From positions 1-64,000 of the forward strand of contig JAPKBW010000003.1 in NCBI GenBank assembly GCA_028823235.1: a stretch of 64,000 nt of DNA, in the 5' to 3' direction. The stretch is from Longimicrobiales bacterium (GTDB lineage Bacteria > Gemmatimonadota > Gemmatimonadetes > Longimicrobiales > Gaopeijiaceae). Below the pieces are notes generated by a model. That model was not told the origin of the DNA. It saw only the letters and a program-made list of their open reading frames with translations, and searched no databases. Positions within the stretch are counted from its first letter, which is position 1. The number at the start of each line of letters is the position of its first letter. The position numbers and the translations under genes were made by a program. Positions 28,639 through 38,366 of this stretch are shown here, piece by piece.

Positions 28639-29415
28639 TCACGACTTCCCGACATGCTCGCCGGCCATTGCCAGGCCATAGAGCGTCAGGAACGGCTCGA
28701 CGACATCCACGGTCGTCAAATACGGGCCAATGGTGTTCGCAAAGCCGCCTGTAGCGACGACGAGCGCATCCGGGCGCTCCCATTCGGCCTTGATCCGCCG
28801 AACGATGCCGTCGACCGCATCAATAGCCTGATAAAAGACCCCGCTCTGAATACAGGTCTCGGTACGACGGCCGATCACTCTCTTCGGGGGTTGAAGTTCG
28901 ACCCTTGGGAGCTTGGCAGTCCGCGACGAAAGCCAGTCCAGTCCGGCGCGGAGACCAGGTGAAATGACGCCACCTTGGAACGCCCCATCGGCCGTGATGC
29001 AGTCGAACGTCGTTGCCGTGCCCAAGTCCACCGCAATCGTATCGCGATGGTACATCTCGCGAGCAGCAAGTGTGTTCACGATACGATCCGCGCCGACGGA
29101 CATTGGCTCCTCGACCTCCAGTCGGATCCCGAGATCCGTCGCGGGCCCGACCGAAACAACATCGGCACCCGTGATCGTCTTGATCGTCTTCGACCAGACG
29201 TAATTGACCGATGGTACGACAGAGCCCACAACACCCCGCACGATGCGGTTCTCGTCAACACCACTCCCGGTGAGAAGAGCTCGAATCAATGCCGTCATCT
29301 CGTCCGCGGTCCTCGGCACGCTGGAACTCACCCGCCAGTCCGCGACAAGCTCGGTCGGTCCCGATGCCAGTCCAATCACGGTCTCTGTATTTCCGACATC
29401 CACAACGAGTTGCAT
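28639..29415 (-). CDS. coaX: Type III pantothenate kinase
   Basis: Phosphorylates pantothenate, the first step of coenzyme A synthesis, in the cytoplasm. The 258 residues have the ASKHA-fold phosphate loop DVGNTETVIG at the N-terminus, the GADRIVNTLAA and DLGTATTFD motifs in the middle and a C-terminal VATGGFANTI. It follows birA with one base between the genes, a frequent pair in bacteria. Confidence 0.97.
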   Translation of the reverse strand: MQLVVDVGNTETVIGLASGPTELVADWRVSSSVPRTADEMTALIRALLTGSGVDENRIVRGVVGSVVPSVNYVWSKTIKTITGADVVSVGPATDLGIRLEVEEPMSVGADRIVNTLAAREMYHRDTIAVDLGTATTFDCITADGAFQGGVISPGLRAGLDWLSSRTAKLPRVELQPPKRVIGRRTETCIQSGVFYQAIDAVDGIVRRIKAEWERPDALVVATGGFANTIGPYLTTVDVVEPFLTLYGLAMAGEHVGKS

Positions 29416-29416
29416 C

Positions 29417-30193
29417 TCAGGCCCTCATTCTTGGATCAGGCACGATCTCCACTCCCCCAGCGATCACTTCTACCCGGGTGCCGTCCGGCCGCTCCAACAA
29501 CAGCGCGCCAGACGCAGTCACCCCTGCTGCGATGCCCTTCCCCTCAGCCTCGGTCACCACCAGACGCCCGCATAGTGCGTCTCGCTTCTGGAAGCGTTCA
29601 ACGGTGGACGCCCAAGGCTCAGCCTCAGCGAGGGCGACTCTAAGTTTCGACAGAACCGCTCCCGCCAACACTTCTCTCGAACATACTTCACGGGTGCACT
29701 CCCCGAGAGAAATCGCGACCGAGTCGAGAGCAACACCCCACCCTTCAGACGGCCGTCTGAGATTGACCCCCAGCCCGATCACGGTGCGTCCACTGCGGTG
29801 CTCACAGAGGATCCCGCCGACCTTGCGATCACCCACGAAGAGATCGTTAGGCCACTTCACCGCCACACCTACACCGGAGGTAACCGACTCAATGGCTTCG
29901 GCCACCGCCACGCCCACGATGAGCGGCAATTGAGCCACGGGATGGTCTTCACCGAGCCACGACATCCAGAGTCCAGCTCCTGTTGAGGACTGCCACACCG
30001 CACCCCTTCTTCCGCGTCCGGCCGTCTGTGCGTCGGCTACGACCACCGTCCACGCTGGCGCACCCTCTCCCGCCAATTCCGCCGCACGATCGCTCGTCGA
30101 GCCGATCGTCACGTGCGTTTCCACCAGCGGCACTCCCCAGGACCGCGACAGATCGCCGGGGTCAAGCGCCCGCCACGTCTCCACGTGGTTCAT
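29417..30193 (-). CDS. birA: Biotin--[acetyl-CoA-carboxylase] ligase
   Basis: Attaches biotin to the carboxyl carrier protein. I start at the ATG overlapping the uppP stop (ATGA, 30190-30193), giving 258 residues; the longer frame to 30238 lies inside uppP. Catalytic-domain signatures are GSTSDRAAELAG, the biotin loop GRGRRGAVWQSSTGAGLW, and VKWPNDLFVGDRKVGGIL. There is no N-terminal DNA-binding domain, so it is a monofunctional ligase and probably not a biotin repressor. Confidence 0.95.
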   Translation of the reverse strand: MNHVETWRALDPGDLSRSWGVPLVETHVTIGSTSDRAAELAGEGAPAWTVVVADAQTAGRGRRGAVWQSSTGAGLWMSWLGEDHPVAQLPLIVGVAVAEAIESVTSGVGVAVKWPNDLFVGDRKVGGILCEHRSGRTVIGLGVNLRRPSEGWGVALDSVAISLGECTREVCSREVLAGAVLSKLRVALAEAEPWASTVERFQKRDALCGRLVVTEAEGKGIAAGVTASGALLLERPDGTRVEVIAGGVEIVPDPRMRA

Positions 30194-30978
30194 CTCAGGG
30201 CGAGCGTCGCCAGGTAGGCCAAGCCGGCGACCCAGCAATACGGGGCGAAGTAGTGGAAGGAACGCCGGGCGAGTATCACGACAAACGTCCGGATCGCCAG
30301 AACGCCCGTGATCCCGGCCATGACGCTACCGCCAACCAGAATCGAAACAGGCAAGCCAGCCGCAACCGCTGTCTCCAGATCGAGAAGTTGAAGGACGGCC
30401 GCGCCCCCCACCGCGGGAATCGCCATGAGGAACGAGAATGTCGCCGCCTCTCTTGCATTGAGTCCGAGCCACATCGCGGCAACGACGGTGGAGCCTGAGC
30501 GAGAGATCCCTGGTATGAGCGCGAACGCCTGTGCGATTCCAATCAGGCCGGCAGCTGCCCAGGTAGGACGTTTTTTATTCCCCCGGTCGAGGGCCCATCG
30601 ACTGCTCCAGAGAATGCCGCCGGTCACGAGGAGAGCGACCCCCGGCGCGTAGGGATTATCGAAGAGTGCCTCGATTCGATCCTTGGCAAGCACTCCGAGC
30701 AACCCGGCCGGCACGGTCGCTACCACTATCAGACTTATGTATTGGAGCGCATCCCGATCGCCCTTCACCGCACCCCGAATCAACTCGAGAACACGACTGC
30801 GATAAACGATCAAGATGGATACGAGCGTCGCGACATGTGCTGCGATCTCGAAGGTCAGGCCCGGGATCGTGATCCCAAGCAGCGCTTGTGTCATGACTAG
30901 GTGGCCGGAGCTCGAAACCGGGAGAAACTCGGTGGCGCCCTGAACGAACCCTAATACGATTGATTCCCAAAGACTCAC
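30190..30978 (-). CDS. uppP: Undecaprenyl-diphosphatase (bacitracin resistance protein)
   Basis: Integral membrane enzyme that recycles the undecaprenyl carrier for peptidoglycan and other envelope polymers. The 262 residues have about eight membrane segments. The family active-site stretches GFVQGATEFLPVSSSGHLV near the N-terminus and IPGISRSGSTVVAAMW in the middle are both present. It overlaps bshA and birA by four bases each. Confidence 0.96.
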   Translation of the reverse strand: MSLWESIVLGFVQGATEFLPVSSSGHLVMTQALLGITIPGLTFEIAAHVATLVSILIVYRSRVLELIRGAVKGDRDALQYISLIVVATVPAGLLGVLAKDRIEALFDNPYAPGVALLVTGGILWSSRWALDRGNKKRPTWAAAGLIGIAQAFALIPGISRSGSTVVAAMWLGLNAREAATFSFLMAIPAVGGAAVLQLLDLETAVAAGLPVSILVGGSVMAGITGVLAIRTFVVILARRSFHYFAPYCWVAGLAYLATLALR

Positions 30979-32111
30979 GCCTGTTCTCCCGCCAGAATCC
31001 GCTCGTAAAACTCCTCATATCGGGACACCACTGCAGATGTCGAGAAGCTTTCTGCCGCGACTCTTCGACCTGCCGCCGAGAGTGAGCGATGCAGCTCGTC
31101 ATCCGTCAGAATGCGGCCCCCCGCCGCAGCCATGTCGTCGATCGCCCCCACCGGGAAAAGGAATCCTGTCTCACCGTCACCGACGACCTCGGGAATCCCC
31201 CCAATATCGGAGGCAACGACCGGTGTTCCACACGCCATGGCTTCCAGAGCGGCGAGACCAAAGGACTCCGTCTCCGATGGCAGCAAGAAGAGATCTGCAC
31301 AGGACAATAGTTCCTCCACAGACTGATGCTTACCGAGGAACACCACCTTCTCCGAGAGACCGAGTTCCGCAGCTCGCTGGGCGGCGCGAGGCCTATCCGG
31401 GCCATCCCCGACCATGATCAGGCGGGCATCGACCGAATTCTGCATGCGTGCAAAAATGTTGACGACATCTTCGGTTCGTTTCACCGATCGGAAATTCGAG
31501 ATATGCATCACGATTTTCTCCCCCCCCGGAGCGAGCTTAGCCCGGTGCCCGGGTTCGCGCCCCGAACCCCAAAGCTCGGTGTCGACAAAATTCGGGATGA
31601 CTTCAATCCGTTCCGACGGCACAGAGAAGTCCCGCACAGTTTCGTCTCTCAGGTACCCGGACACGGCGGTGATTCCGTCCGACTCGAGGATGGTGAAACG
31701 CGTAATCGCGTGGAACGAAGGATGAAGGCCGACGAGCGTGATGTCGGTGCCGTGAAGTGTCGTGACAATCTTCAGTGGCCGTTCGTGGGCGAGCATCTGT
31801 CTCGCCAGATACGCCGACGTGGCGTGTGGAATCGCGTAGTGCATGTGGACGAGATCGAGCTCATGCTTCCGCGCGGTGTCATGCAATGCGACCGCGAGCG
31901 CGAGGGCGTAGGGAGGATGCTCGAAAAGCGGGTAGTCCCCCATTTCCACTTCGTGGAAGAAAACTCGCTCGCGGAACCCACCAAGCCGAAACGGCTGGTC
32001 ATACGAGACGAAATGGACCTCGTGTCCCCGATCGGCGAGTGCGAGTCCCAGTTCTGTGGCGACCGCGCCGGAGCCACCGTAGGTCGGATAGCAGGTGATG
32101 CCAATCTTCAA
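30975..32111 (-). CDS. bshA: N-acetyl-alpha-D-glucosaminyl L-malate synthase
   Basis: GT-B glycosyltransferase that makes GlcNAc-malate, the first step of bacillithiol synthesis. The 378 residues begin MKIGITCYPTYGGSGAVATE and include DLVHMHYAIPHATSAYLA and the nucleotide-sugar site PSETESFGLAALEAMACGTP, all as in BshA. Other group 4 glycosyltransferases share the C-terminal motif, but the N-terminal match is specific. bshB and bshC are not in the window. It overlaps miaA and uppP by four bases. Confidence 0.92.
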   Translation of the reverse strand: MKIGITCYPTYGGSGAVATELGLALADRGHEVHFVSYDQPFRLGGFRERVFFHEVEMGDYPLFEHPPYALALAVALHDTARKHELDLVHMHYAIPHATSAYLARQMLAHERPLKIVTTLHGTDITLVGLHPSFHAITRFTILESDGITAVSGYLRDETVRDFSVPSERIEVIPNFVDTELWGSGREPGHRAKLAPGGEKIVMHISNFRSVKRTEDVVNIFARMQNSVDARLIMVGDGPDRPRAAQRAAELGLSEKVVFLGKHQSVEELLSCADLFLLPSETESFGLAALEAMACGTPVVASDIGGIPEVVGDGETGFLFPVGAIDDMAAAGGRILTDDELHRSLSAAGRRVAAESFSTSAVVSRYEEFYERILAGEQA

Positions 32112-33112
32112 GTGAACTCAGGCTCCTTATCGGAGCTCTCCATTTCGGGTTGAGCGGAGTCTGGGAGGGTGAACCCCCCAACCGCCATCGCGTTCAGCGC
32201 GATCGCCACCTGATCTTCGAGGGGCGCCGTCGCGTCAATGGTCACGGTGTGGTCAGGTAGCTGGTGGCGATACCACGTGCGTTGTCGCCGGGCATAGCGG
32301 CGCGTACTGCCACGGATGTCCTCCATCGCACCCTCTAGCGTGGTTTCTCCTCTCAGGTACGCCGTCATCTCCCGATAGCCAGTCCCGGTCATGCCAGGGT
32401 CGGAATCGACAAACCCTGCAGCCAGAAGCGCCCGGACTTCCTTCACCAGGCCACGGTCCACCATTCGGGCCACACGATTGTTGATACTCTGGTTCGTCAC
32501 ATCGACAGGCATACCCAGTAGAAGCACCACCCCGGGCACCCCGTCCCCGTCGGCGGGCGCCAGCTGGTGCCAACGGGAAAGCGGGGTGCCGGACAGCAGA
32601 GCGACTTCGATCGCGCGAGCCATGCGTTGAGGTCCGCCCTCAATTGCAAGCGGGGCCCGGGCGGGGTCGACTGCGGATACGAATCGCTCGAGCACCTCAC
32701 GGGGTTGTTCAGCCAGCCAGTTGCGCAGCCTCTTCAGGCGGACAGCGTCCAGCTTCGGTTCAGAAAAAATCGGCTCCATGACGGCACGAAGAAAGAAGCC
32801 CGTGCCACCCACAAGAAGTGGAATCCGGCCTCGGGCCTCGATCTCGGCAATCCACCCCCGTACGTCCCGTGCGAACTGGCCGGCCGAATAGCGTTGGTCT
32901 GGCGGGACCAGGTCGAGTCCATGATGCGGCACCCCGGCCTGCTCGTCGGTCCCGACCTTGTCTGTGCCAATGTCCATGCCCTGATACACCTGCCGCGAGT
33001 CCATCGAGATGATCTCCACCGGAAGGCGATGTGATAACGCAATGGAAAGATCAGTCTTGCCGGATGCCGTGGTCCCTGTGATCGCGACGAAGCGCGGAGG
33101 CTCACCACTCAT
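32108..33112 (-). CDS. miaA: tRNA dimethylallyltransferase
   Basis: Transfers a dimethylallyl group to A37 of tRNAs reading UNN codons. The P-loop is GTTASGKTDLSIAL at residues 13-26. DSRQVYQGMDIGTDK and VGGTGFFLRAVMEP are typical. The C-terminal RRYARRQRTWYRH stretch binds tRNA. At 334 residues it is slightly longer than usual because of the C-terminal tail. It lies ten bases after mutL, and mutL-miaA is a common pair. Confidence 0.97.
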   Translation of the reverse strand: MSGEPPRFVAITGTTASGKTDLSIALSHRLPVEIISMDSRQVYQGMDIGTDKVGTDEQAGVPHHGLDLVPPDQRYSAGQFARDVRGWIAEIEARGRIPLLVGGTGFFLRAVMEPIFSEPKLDAVRLKRLRNWLAEQPREVLERFVSAVDPARAPLAIEGGPQRMARAIEVALLSGTPLSRWHQLAPADGDGVPGVVLLLGMPVDVTNQSINNRVARMVDRGLVKEVRALLAAGFVDSDPGMTGTGYREMTAYLRGETTLEGAMEDIRGSTRRYARRQRTWYRHQLPDHTVTIDATAPLEDQVAIALNAMAVGGFTLPDSAQPEMESSDKEPEFT

Positions 33113-33122
33113 CCGCAGCGAA

Positions 33123-34916
33123 TCACGACCGGCCGAATTTCCGCTCGAGTTCCGAACCGGTCAATCGAACGATCGTCGGACGACCGTGCACGTCGTGATG
33201 GGGGAGTTCCGTCGAGAAGAGCTGATCGAACAACTCCTGCATCTCAGCTTCGGAGAGTTTCTGCCCCGCCTTGATCGCGCTCTTGCATGCGAACGTCATG
33301 GCGATGCGTTCATGCTGATTGCGCGCAGCCCGTACCAAGTCAGACCCTTGGGTCAGCTCATGGATCATTTCGCGAAAAGCGCGCTCGGCGTCGAAATACC
33401 GATGAGGATTGGGGACCGAGTGGACGATCACGGTGTCGCCCCCAAAACCCTCGACCTCAAACCCTGAACGACTCAGCAGGCTCCGCAGGTCCTCTACCAT
33501 GGCGACCTCCGGAGCGGTGAGTTTCATCGTCATCGGGAACAAGAGTCGCTGGCTCTCCTGCCCTCCGGCCTCGAATCCGTCCATTATTCGCTGGAAGAGG
33601 ATTCGCTCATGCGCTGAATGCTGGTCGACGATCAGGATTCCGTCGCGGGTCTCGACAAGCACATAGGTGTCGAGCACCTGCCAGAGCCGCGGGCGCCGAG
33701 CCCCAGGATCTGGAAGGGGCGCTACCGTCGGAGCTGCAACCTTGTCCGAGTCAGCGCTCACGTCGGCCCCAGACATGAAGAGCGCCATCTGGACATCCGA
33801 CGCAGTAGACGCGTCGACAGGTGCCGCGTTGTTGTCCAAATGGTCCTGCGACCGCCCCGGTGTTGGAGGTTCCCGCACAGCCAGAGGTCCCGTATCTACT
33901 GGTCGATCAAAGGTGGCCGAACTCGCCTCCCCGTCCAGCGCATCGCGGACAGTCCGTTCAATGAGGTCTGCGACTCTGTTCTCATCCCGGAAGCGGACCT
34001 CCAACTTTGCAGGATGAACATTGACATCGACCTGAACACCCGGAAGGTCCAAGTAGAGAAAGAGCCATGGGCGAGCCCCCTGCGGGAGGGTGGTTCGATA
34101 TCCTCGCTCTACCGCTCGCACCAGTGCCGGCGAACGAAACGGGCGTCCGTTCACAAACAGATGGCTTCTACGGACTCCAGGGCGGGCAGCGTCGGGACGC
34201 TGGACCAGCCCTCGCACCTCCCACCCGTCGCGGCTCCCATGAGCTCCGATCAATGTCGCCCCGTGTTCGTGCCCCCATACCTGCGTGATGCGCTCCGCTA
34301 CCCCGCCAGCACCAGACAAATCAAGGAGTGTCCGCTCATCCGAAGTCAACACGAAAGCGACTTCCGGATTCACTAAGGCGAGCGCGGTCACGACTTCACT
34401 GATCGCCCGAACCTCGGCACTCACTGACTTCAGAAAGCGAGCCCGAACAGGGGCGTTGTAGAACAGATTTCTTACTTCAAATGTCGTTCCACCACGGCGT
34501 GCGAAGTCGGACACGTCGTTGATCTGCCCGCCGGAAATTTGGACACGAGTGCCCACCTCACCATCTCCGTCGAAAGTCTCAAGGGTGAGGCGCGACACGG
34601 CGGCAATGGAGGGAATCGCCTCTCCTCTGAATCCAAAGGTCTCAACGCCGGCCAAGTCAGTCGCGACTTCGATTTTGCTGGTCGCGTGACGGTCGAAGCA
34701 CAGCAGCGCGTCTTCGCGGCCCATGCCAAAACCATCGTCGCTCACACGAATGCTTCGCTTCCCACCCCGTTCGACGGCCACATCGACCCGGGTCGCACCG
34801 GCGTCCAGAGCGTTCTCGACCAATTCCTTCACAACCGACGACGGCCGCTCCACAGCCTCACCTGCCGCGACCTGATTCGCAACCGCGTCCGGAAGGATCT
34901 GAATGCGACGAGTCAT
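33123..34916 (-). CDS. mutL: DNA mismatch repair protein MutL
   Basis: GHKL-family ATPase linking MutS to downstream repair. N-terminal motifs are ELVENALDAGATRVDV, DDGFGMGREDA, FGFRGEAIPSIAAVSRL and the GGTTFEVRNLFYNAPVR strip. A proline- and serine-rich linker spans about residues 335-410. The C-terminal dimerisation domain contains QHSAHERILFQ and ACKSAIKAGQKLS, as in MutL proteins. The DQHAxHERxxxE endonuclease motif appears here as DQHSAHERILFQ, lacking the final Glu. Confidence 0.96.
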   Translation of the reverse strand: MTRRIQILPDAVANQVAAGEAVERPSSVVKELVENALDAGATRVDVAVERGGKRSIRVSDDGFGMGREDALLCFDRHATSKIEVATDLAGVETFGFRGEAIPSIAAVSRLTLETFDGDGEVGTRVQISGGQINDVSDFARRGGTTFEVRNLFYNAPVRARFLKSVSAEVRAISEVVTALALVNPEVAFVLTSDERTLLDLSGAGGVAERITQVWGHEHGATLIGAHGSRDGWEVRGLVQRPDAARPGVRRSHLFVNGRPFRSPALVRAVERGYRTTLPQGARPWLFLYLDLPGVQVDVNVHPAKLEVRFRDENRVADLIERTVRDALDGEASSATFDRPVDTGPLAVREPPTPGRSQDHLDNNAAPVDASTASDVQMALFMSGADVSADSDKVAAPTVAPLPDPGARRPRLWQVLDTYVLVETRDGILIVDQHSAHERILFQRIMDGFEAGGQESQRLLFPMTMKLTAPEVAMVEDLRSLLSRSGFEVEGFGGDTVIVHSVPNPHRYFDAERAFREMIHELTQGSDLVRAARNQHERIAMTFACKSAIKAGQKLSEAEMQELFDQLFSTELPHHDVHGRPTIVRLTGSELERKFGRS

Positions 34917-34921
34917 GATGA

Positions 34922-35704
34922 CTACGCTACCCGGTAGAATCGGCGGGCGTTCTCCATCGTCCGACGTGCGATCTCAGCAGGCTCTTCGCCCAAGTGACGG
35001 GCTATCGCTTCGGCAACGTGGGCGACCAAGGCCGGTTCGTTCCGTCGACCACGTTTCGGCACAGGTGCCAGATACGGGGAGTCGGTCTCGATCAACAGCC
35101 GATCTTCAGGCACCTCTCGAAGTAGATCTACCGGGCCGAACGACTTGAACGACGCGATACCCGAGAACGACATATACCAACCGACAGACATCGCCTCCTC
35201 GAACGCCAGCGCTCCGCCGGTGAAGCAATGAAGCACACCGGACGTCCCGGACGGCATCGACTGGAGTGCGGCCGCTACATCGTCGTCCGCTTCCCGTGCG
35301 TGCACGACCACGGGCAAGCCGAGGTCATGGCCGAGCGAGAGGTGGGCTTCGAAGGATTCCCGCTGCGCTGCCCGCGGTGCGGTGTCGTAGAAGTAGTCGA
35401 GGCCAGTTTCTCCAATCGCAACGACCTCTGCATGTTCTCCGGCCAGAGCCCTGATTTCGGCGATGTCGCCGGGATCCGCTTCACCTACCGCATGAGGGTG
35501 CACCCCCGCGGTACTCCAGACCGCAGGGCCATCATCCGGCGGATCTTGAGCGAGACGAAGTGCGGCTCGTGCGTCCTCGAGATTCGACGCGATGGATACG
35601 AGGCGTGTGACGCCGGCCTCGCGGGCCCTACGAAACACCGCCTCTCGGTCATCCCGGAAGGCGGCGTCTGTCAGATGGCAGTGACTATCGAAGTACTCGA
35701 TCAC
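34922..35704 (-). CDS. tatD: TatD-family metal-dependent hydrolase
   Basis: TIM-barrel deoxyribonuclease-like hydrolase. Metal ligands are visible in DSHCHLTD (residues 5-12), GETGLDYFYD, VVHAREAD, VLHCFTGG and IETDSPYLAP. Its 260 residues are the normal length. The ATG overlaps the secF stop. Family members have 3'-exonuclease activity; the biological role here is not shown. Confidence 0.95.
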   Translation of the reverse strand: MIEYFDSHCHLTDAAFRDDREAVFRRAREAGVTRLVSIASNLEDARAALRLAQDPPDDGPAVWSTAGVHPHAVGEADPGDIAEIRALAGEHAEVVAIGETGLDYFYDTAPRAAQRESFEAHLSLGHDLGLPVVVHAREADDDVAAALQSMPSGTSGVLHCFTGGALAFEEAMSVGWYMSFSGIASFKSFGPVDLLREVPEDRLLIETDSPYLAPVPKRGRRNEPALVAHVAEAIARHLGEEPAEIARRTMENARRFYRVA

Positions 35705-36660
35705 ACCGTCGCAGGCTGAGGCCGCTCTTTCTTCTCGGTGCTGGCCACTCCGAACTTTTTCTGAATTTCGATCAGTGCAGGAGCGGCAACAAAGATCGAA
35801 GAGTATGTACCAATCACGACCCCAAGAATCAGCACTACGGTGAAGTCACGGATGACCGGACCCCCCAGGCCTAGCAGGGCGAGCAGCACCGCCAACGTCG
35901 TTCCTGAGGTCATTATCGTCCGCGGCAGGGTCTCATTGATCGACTGGTTCACGAGCTCGACCGGGTCGCGTTTACGGGCGCCCTTCGCGCGCATGTTCTC
36001 ACGCACACGGTCGAACACCACGATCGTGTCATTCAACGAATAACCAAGGATCGTCAGGATGGCCGCCACAGTCGGGAGTGCGATCTCGACCCGAAAGAGT
36101 GCCAAGAATCCAAGTGTGATGAGAATATCGTGCGCAGTCGCGATTACTGCCGCCATTCCAAAGCGAAGCTCGAAACGGATCGCCAAGTAAGACAGCGTCA
36201 GCAGGAAGGAGAACAGGACGGCCATAAGGGCCTTGGTCTGTAGCTCACTACCAACCTTCGCACCCACCAACTCAGTGCGGACGACCTCAAACGTCCGCCC
36301 TGGCAGGCTCGCCGTCACCATCGACTCGATCCCGTCCCCGACCTCCTCTATCGACGCGTTCGGGTCGATAGAGGCGCGGATCACGAACTCGTTGGTATCG
36401 TCTCCGCCGAACTGAGTGATCGACGGCCCGTTCGCACCACCGAGGGCTTCACGAAGCTCCGCAGTCATGATCGGCTGATCGAATTGCACTTGTACCAGCG
36501 ATCCGCCCAAGAAGTCGACGCCGTAGTTCTGCCAACTCCCCAGTGAATAGAGGTTGCGCCCCATGGCGCCGATACCAATCGCCAGGACCACCGCCGAGAC
36601 GACATAGGCCGCACGGCGCTTCTCGATGAAGGCGTAGGCGGCATTCTGAAAGAATTTCAT
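35701..36660 (-). CDS. secF: Protein translocase subunit SecF
   Basis: Inner-membrane partner of SecD that uses the proton gradient to pull exported proteins through SecYEG. The 319 residues have an N-terminal membrane segment, a periplasmic loop and five further membrane segments with LGYSLNDTIVVFDRVRENMR and SINETLPRTIMTSGTTLLAV-like sequence. It lies seven bases after secD and overlaps tatD by four. Confidence 0.97.
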   Translation of the reverse strand: MKFFQNAAYAFIEKRRAAYVVSAVVLAIGIGAMGRNLYSLGSWQNYGVDFLGGSLVQVQFDQPIMTAELREALGGANGPSITQFGGDDTNEFVIRASIDPNASIEEVGDGIESMVTASLPGRTFEVVRTELVGAKVGSELQTKALMAVLFSFLLTLSYLAIRFELRFGMAAVIATAHDILITLGFLALFRVEIALPTVAAILTILGYSLNDTIVVFDRVRENMRAKGARKRDPVELVNQSINETLPRTIMTSGTTLAVLLALLGLGGPVIRDFTVVLILGVVIGTYSSIFVAAPALIEIQKKFGVASTEKKERPQPATV

Positions 36661-36667
36661 ATCAGGC

Positions 36668-38323
36668 TCAGATGCTGATCGGATCCGACGGCTTCTTCGT
36701 TGACAAGTATGCCAAGAAGAAGGATCGGGTCACGAAGAGAGCGGAGAAGAAGGACGCTACGATCCCAATGCCGAGCGTTACGGCAAAGCCCTGAACCGGC
36801 CCAGTTCCGAATGTGTAGAGAATCAACGCCGTAATCAGCGTCGTGATGTTGGCATCGACGATCGCCGAAAGTGCGTGCTGGAACCCTTCGTCTACCGCCG
36901 TCCGATTCGCTCGTCCAAGTGCGAGTTCTTCTCGTATTCGTTCGAAAATCAGCACGTTCGCGTCGACGGCCATTCCAATCGACAGAATCAGGCCCGCGAT
37001 GCCAGGGACGGTCAAAACCGCGTTCAAACTCGCGAGCCCGCCGAGTACCAGAATCAGATATACACCCAGAGCACCGACTGCGAGCATCCCGGCAATGCCG
37101 TAGTACCCGATCATGACCAAGATGACAAACGCGATTCCGACCATGCCGGCGATACGACCTTGGTCGATCGAGTCCTGGCCGAGGGACGGGCCCACGGTCC
37201 GCTCCTCGATGATGCTGACGCGAGCTGGCAACGCACCCGCACGAAGCACCAGCGCGAGGTCGCGCGCCTCTTCGAGTGGCGTGCCCTGGCCCATGTCGAT
37301 CTGACCTCTGGCACCAATTCGGTCACGAATGACCGGCGCACTCATCACTTCGTTGTCGAGCACGATGGCGAGGTAGTTTCCGACGTTCGCGCCGCTGAAG
37401 CGAGAGAACTGTCGGCCACCTGCACGCGAGAACTGAAACTGTACCTGCGACTGATTGAACTGTTGATCCCGTCCAGCCGTTGCGTCTTCCAGATCTTCGC
37501 CCGTCAGAAAAGAGTCTTCCTGAAGAACGTAGAGACGGTAGTAGTTGGTGGCCGCGAAGGCCTCGAGGTCACTCCCCCAACGTACGATCTGATCACGTGG
37601 GAAGGCCCGCTGAACCTCTGACATGTCCAGAAAGTGCTCAGCAATCGGGCGGTCCACCGCCGACACGAGGAAGGTGCCTTCGATGTCGCCGATCAAAAGC
37701 AGCGACGAAAACGGTCGCAGCGCATTCGCCGCCGACTCGACCGAGTCCGCGACAGCCGCAGCCGCACTGTCCGCCGCGGCTGAGGCACTGTCAGGCCCGA
37801 CATTGTCCACCGCGTCGCTAAACAAGAGGTCCGTGAGGTCATTGTTATCGTCCACGACATCACGACCAAGCGCGCGGATCGAGTCGATGCCGAGCGTGGT
37901 CACGATTGCACGATCCATCCGCGACAGCGCGTTCTCGAAGTCGGCCGAAGGAAGAACCAAACTGAACTCGAGGAAAGCCTCGCTCTGAATGATGCCCTTG
38001 GCCTGTTCTTCGTCCTGAACCCCGGCCAGTTCGACGATCAACCGCTCTCGACCCTGCTTCTGGATGAGAGGCTCCGACACGCCGAACTCGTCGATGCGGT
38101 TGCGGATGATCCGCTCCACACGATCGATCATGTCCGACTTGGCGTCGGTCGTCATGGTGCCATCAGGGTCATCCACCTCGAGGACGAGGTGCATTCCACC
38201 CTGAAGGTCCAATCCGAGCTTCAGCCAGTCGCCGGTCTCGGTTTTGTGCGCGTAGAGTTGCCACCCAGCCACCGCGATCACGAATGCGACGGTAATGAGG
38301 CGACCCCGGAGAGTCTTGAACAT
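36668..38323 (-). CDS. secD: Protein translocase subunit SecD
   Basis: Large subunit of the SecDF complex in the inner membrane. The 551 residues have one N-terminal membrane segment, a large periplasmic region with LDLQGGMHLVLEVD at its start, and five C-terminal membrane segments including GMAVDANVLIFERIREEL. The periplasmic part has an Ala/Ser-rich insertion (about residues 170-200, SASAAADSAAAAVADS). A terminator hairpin lies just before the gene. Confidence 0.97.
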   Translation of the reverse strand: MFKTLRGRLITVAFVIAVAGWQLYAHKTETGDWLKLGLDLQGGMHLVLEVDDPDGTMTTDAKSDMIDRVERIIRNRIDEFGVSEPLIQKQGRERLIVELAGVQDEEQAKGIIQSEAFLEFSLVLPSADFENALSRMDRAIVTTLGIDSIRALGRDVVDDNNDLTDLLFSDAVDNVGPDSASAAADSAAAAVADSVESAANALRPFSSLLLIGDIEGTFLVSAVDRPIAEHFLDMSEVQRAFPRDQIVRWGSDLEAFAATNYYRLYVLQEDSFLTGEDLEDATAGRDQQFNQSQVQFQFSRAGGRQFSRFSGANVGNYLAIVLDNEVMSAPVIRDRIGARGQIDMGQGTPLEEARDLALVLRAGALPARVSIIEERTVGPSLGQDSIDQGRIAGMVGIAFVILVMIGYYGIAGMLAVGALGVYLILVLGGLASLNAVLTVPGIAGLILSIGMAVDANVLIFERIREELALGRANRTAVDEGFQHALSAIVDANITTLITALILYTFGTGPVQGFAVTLGIGIVASFFSALFVTRSFFLAYLSTKKPSDPISI

Positions 38324-38343
38324 ATGTACCGTGGGTTCAACGA

Positions 38344-38366
38344 AAAAACGGCCCCACGGGGGGCCA
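38344..38366 (-). terminator. Intrinsic terminator just upstream of secD
   Basis: On the minus strand, GGCCCC with GGGGCC around a CCGT loop, followed by six T. It ends only about 20 bases before the secD ATG, so it is either the terminator of the porin gene 220 bases upstream or an attenuator in the secD leader. A TTGACA at about 38426-38431 could serve a promoter for that leader, but the matching -10 is poor. Confidence 0.75.
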
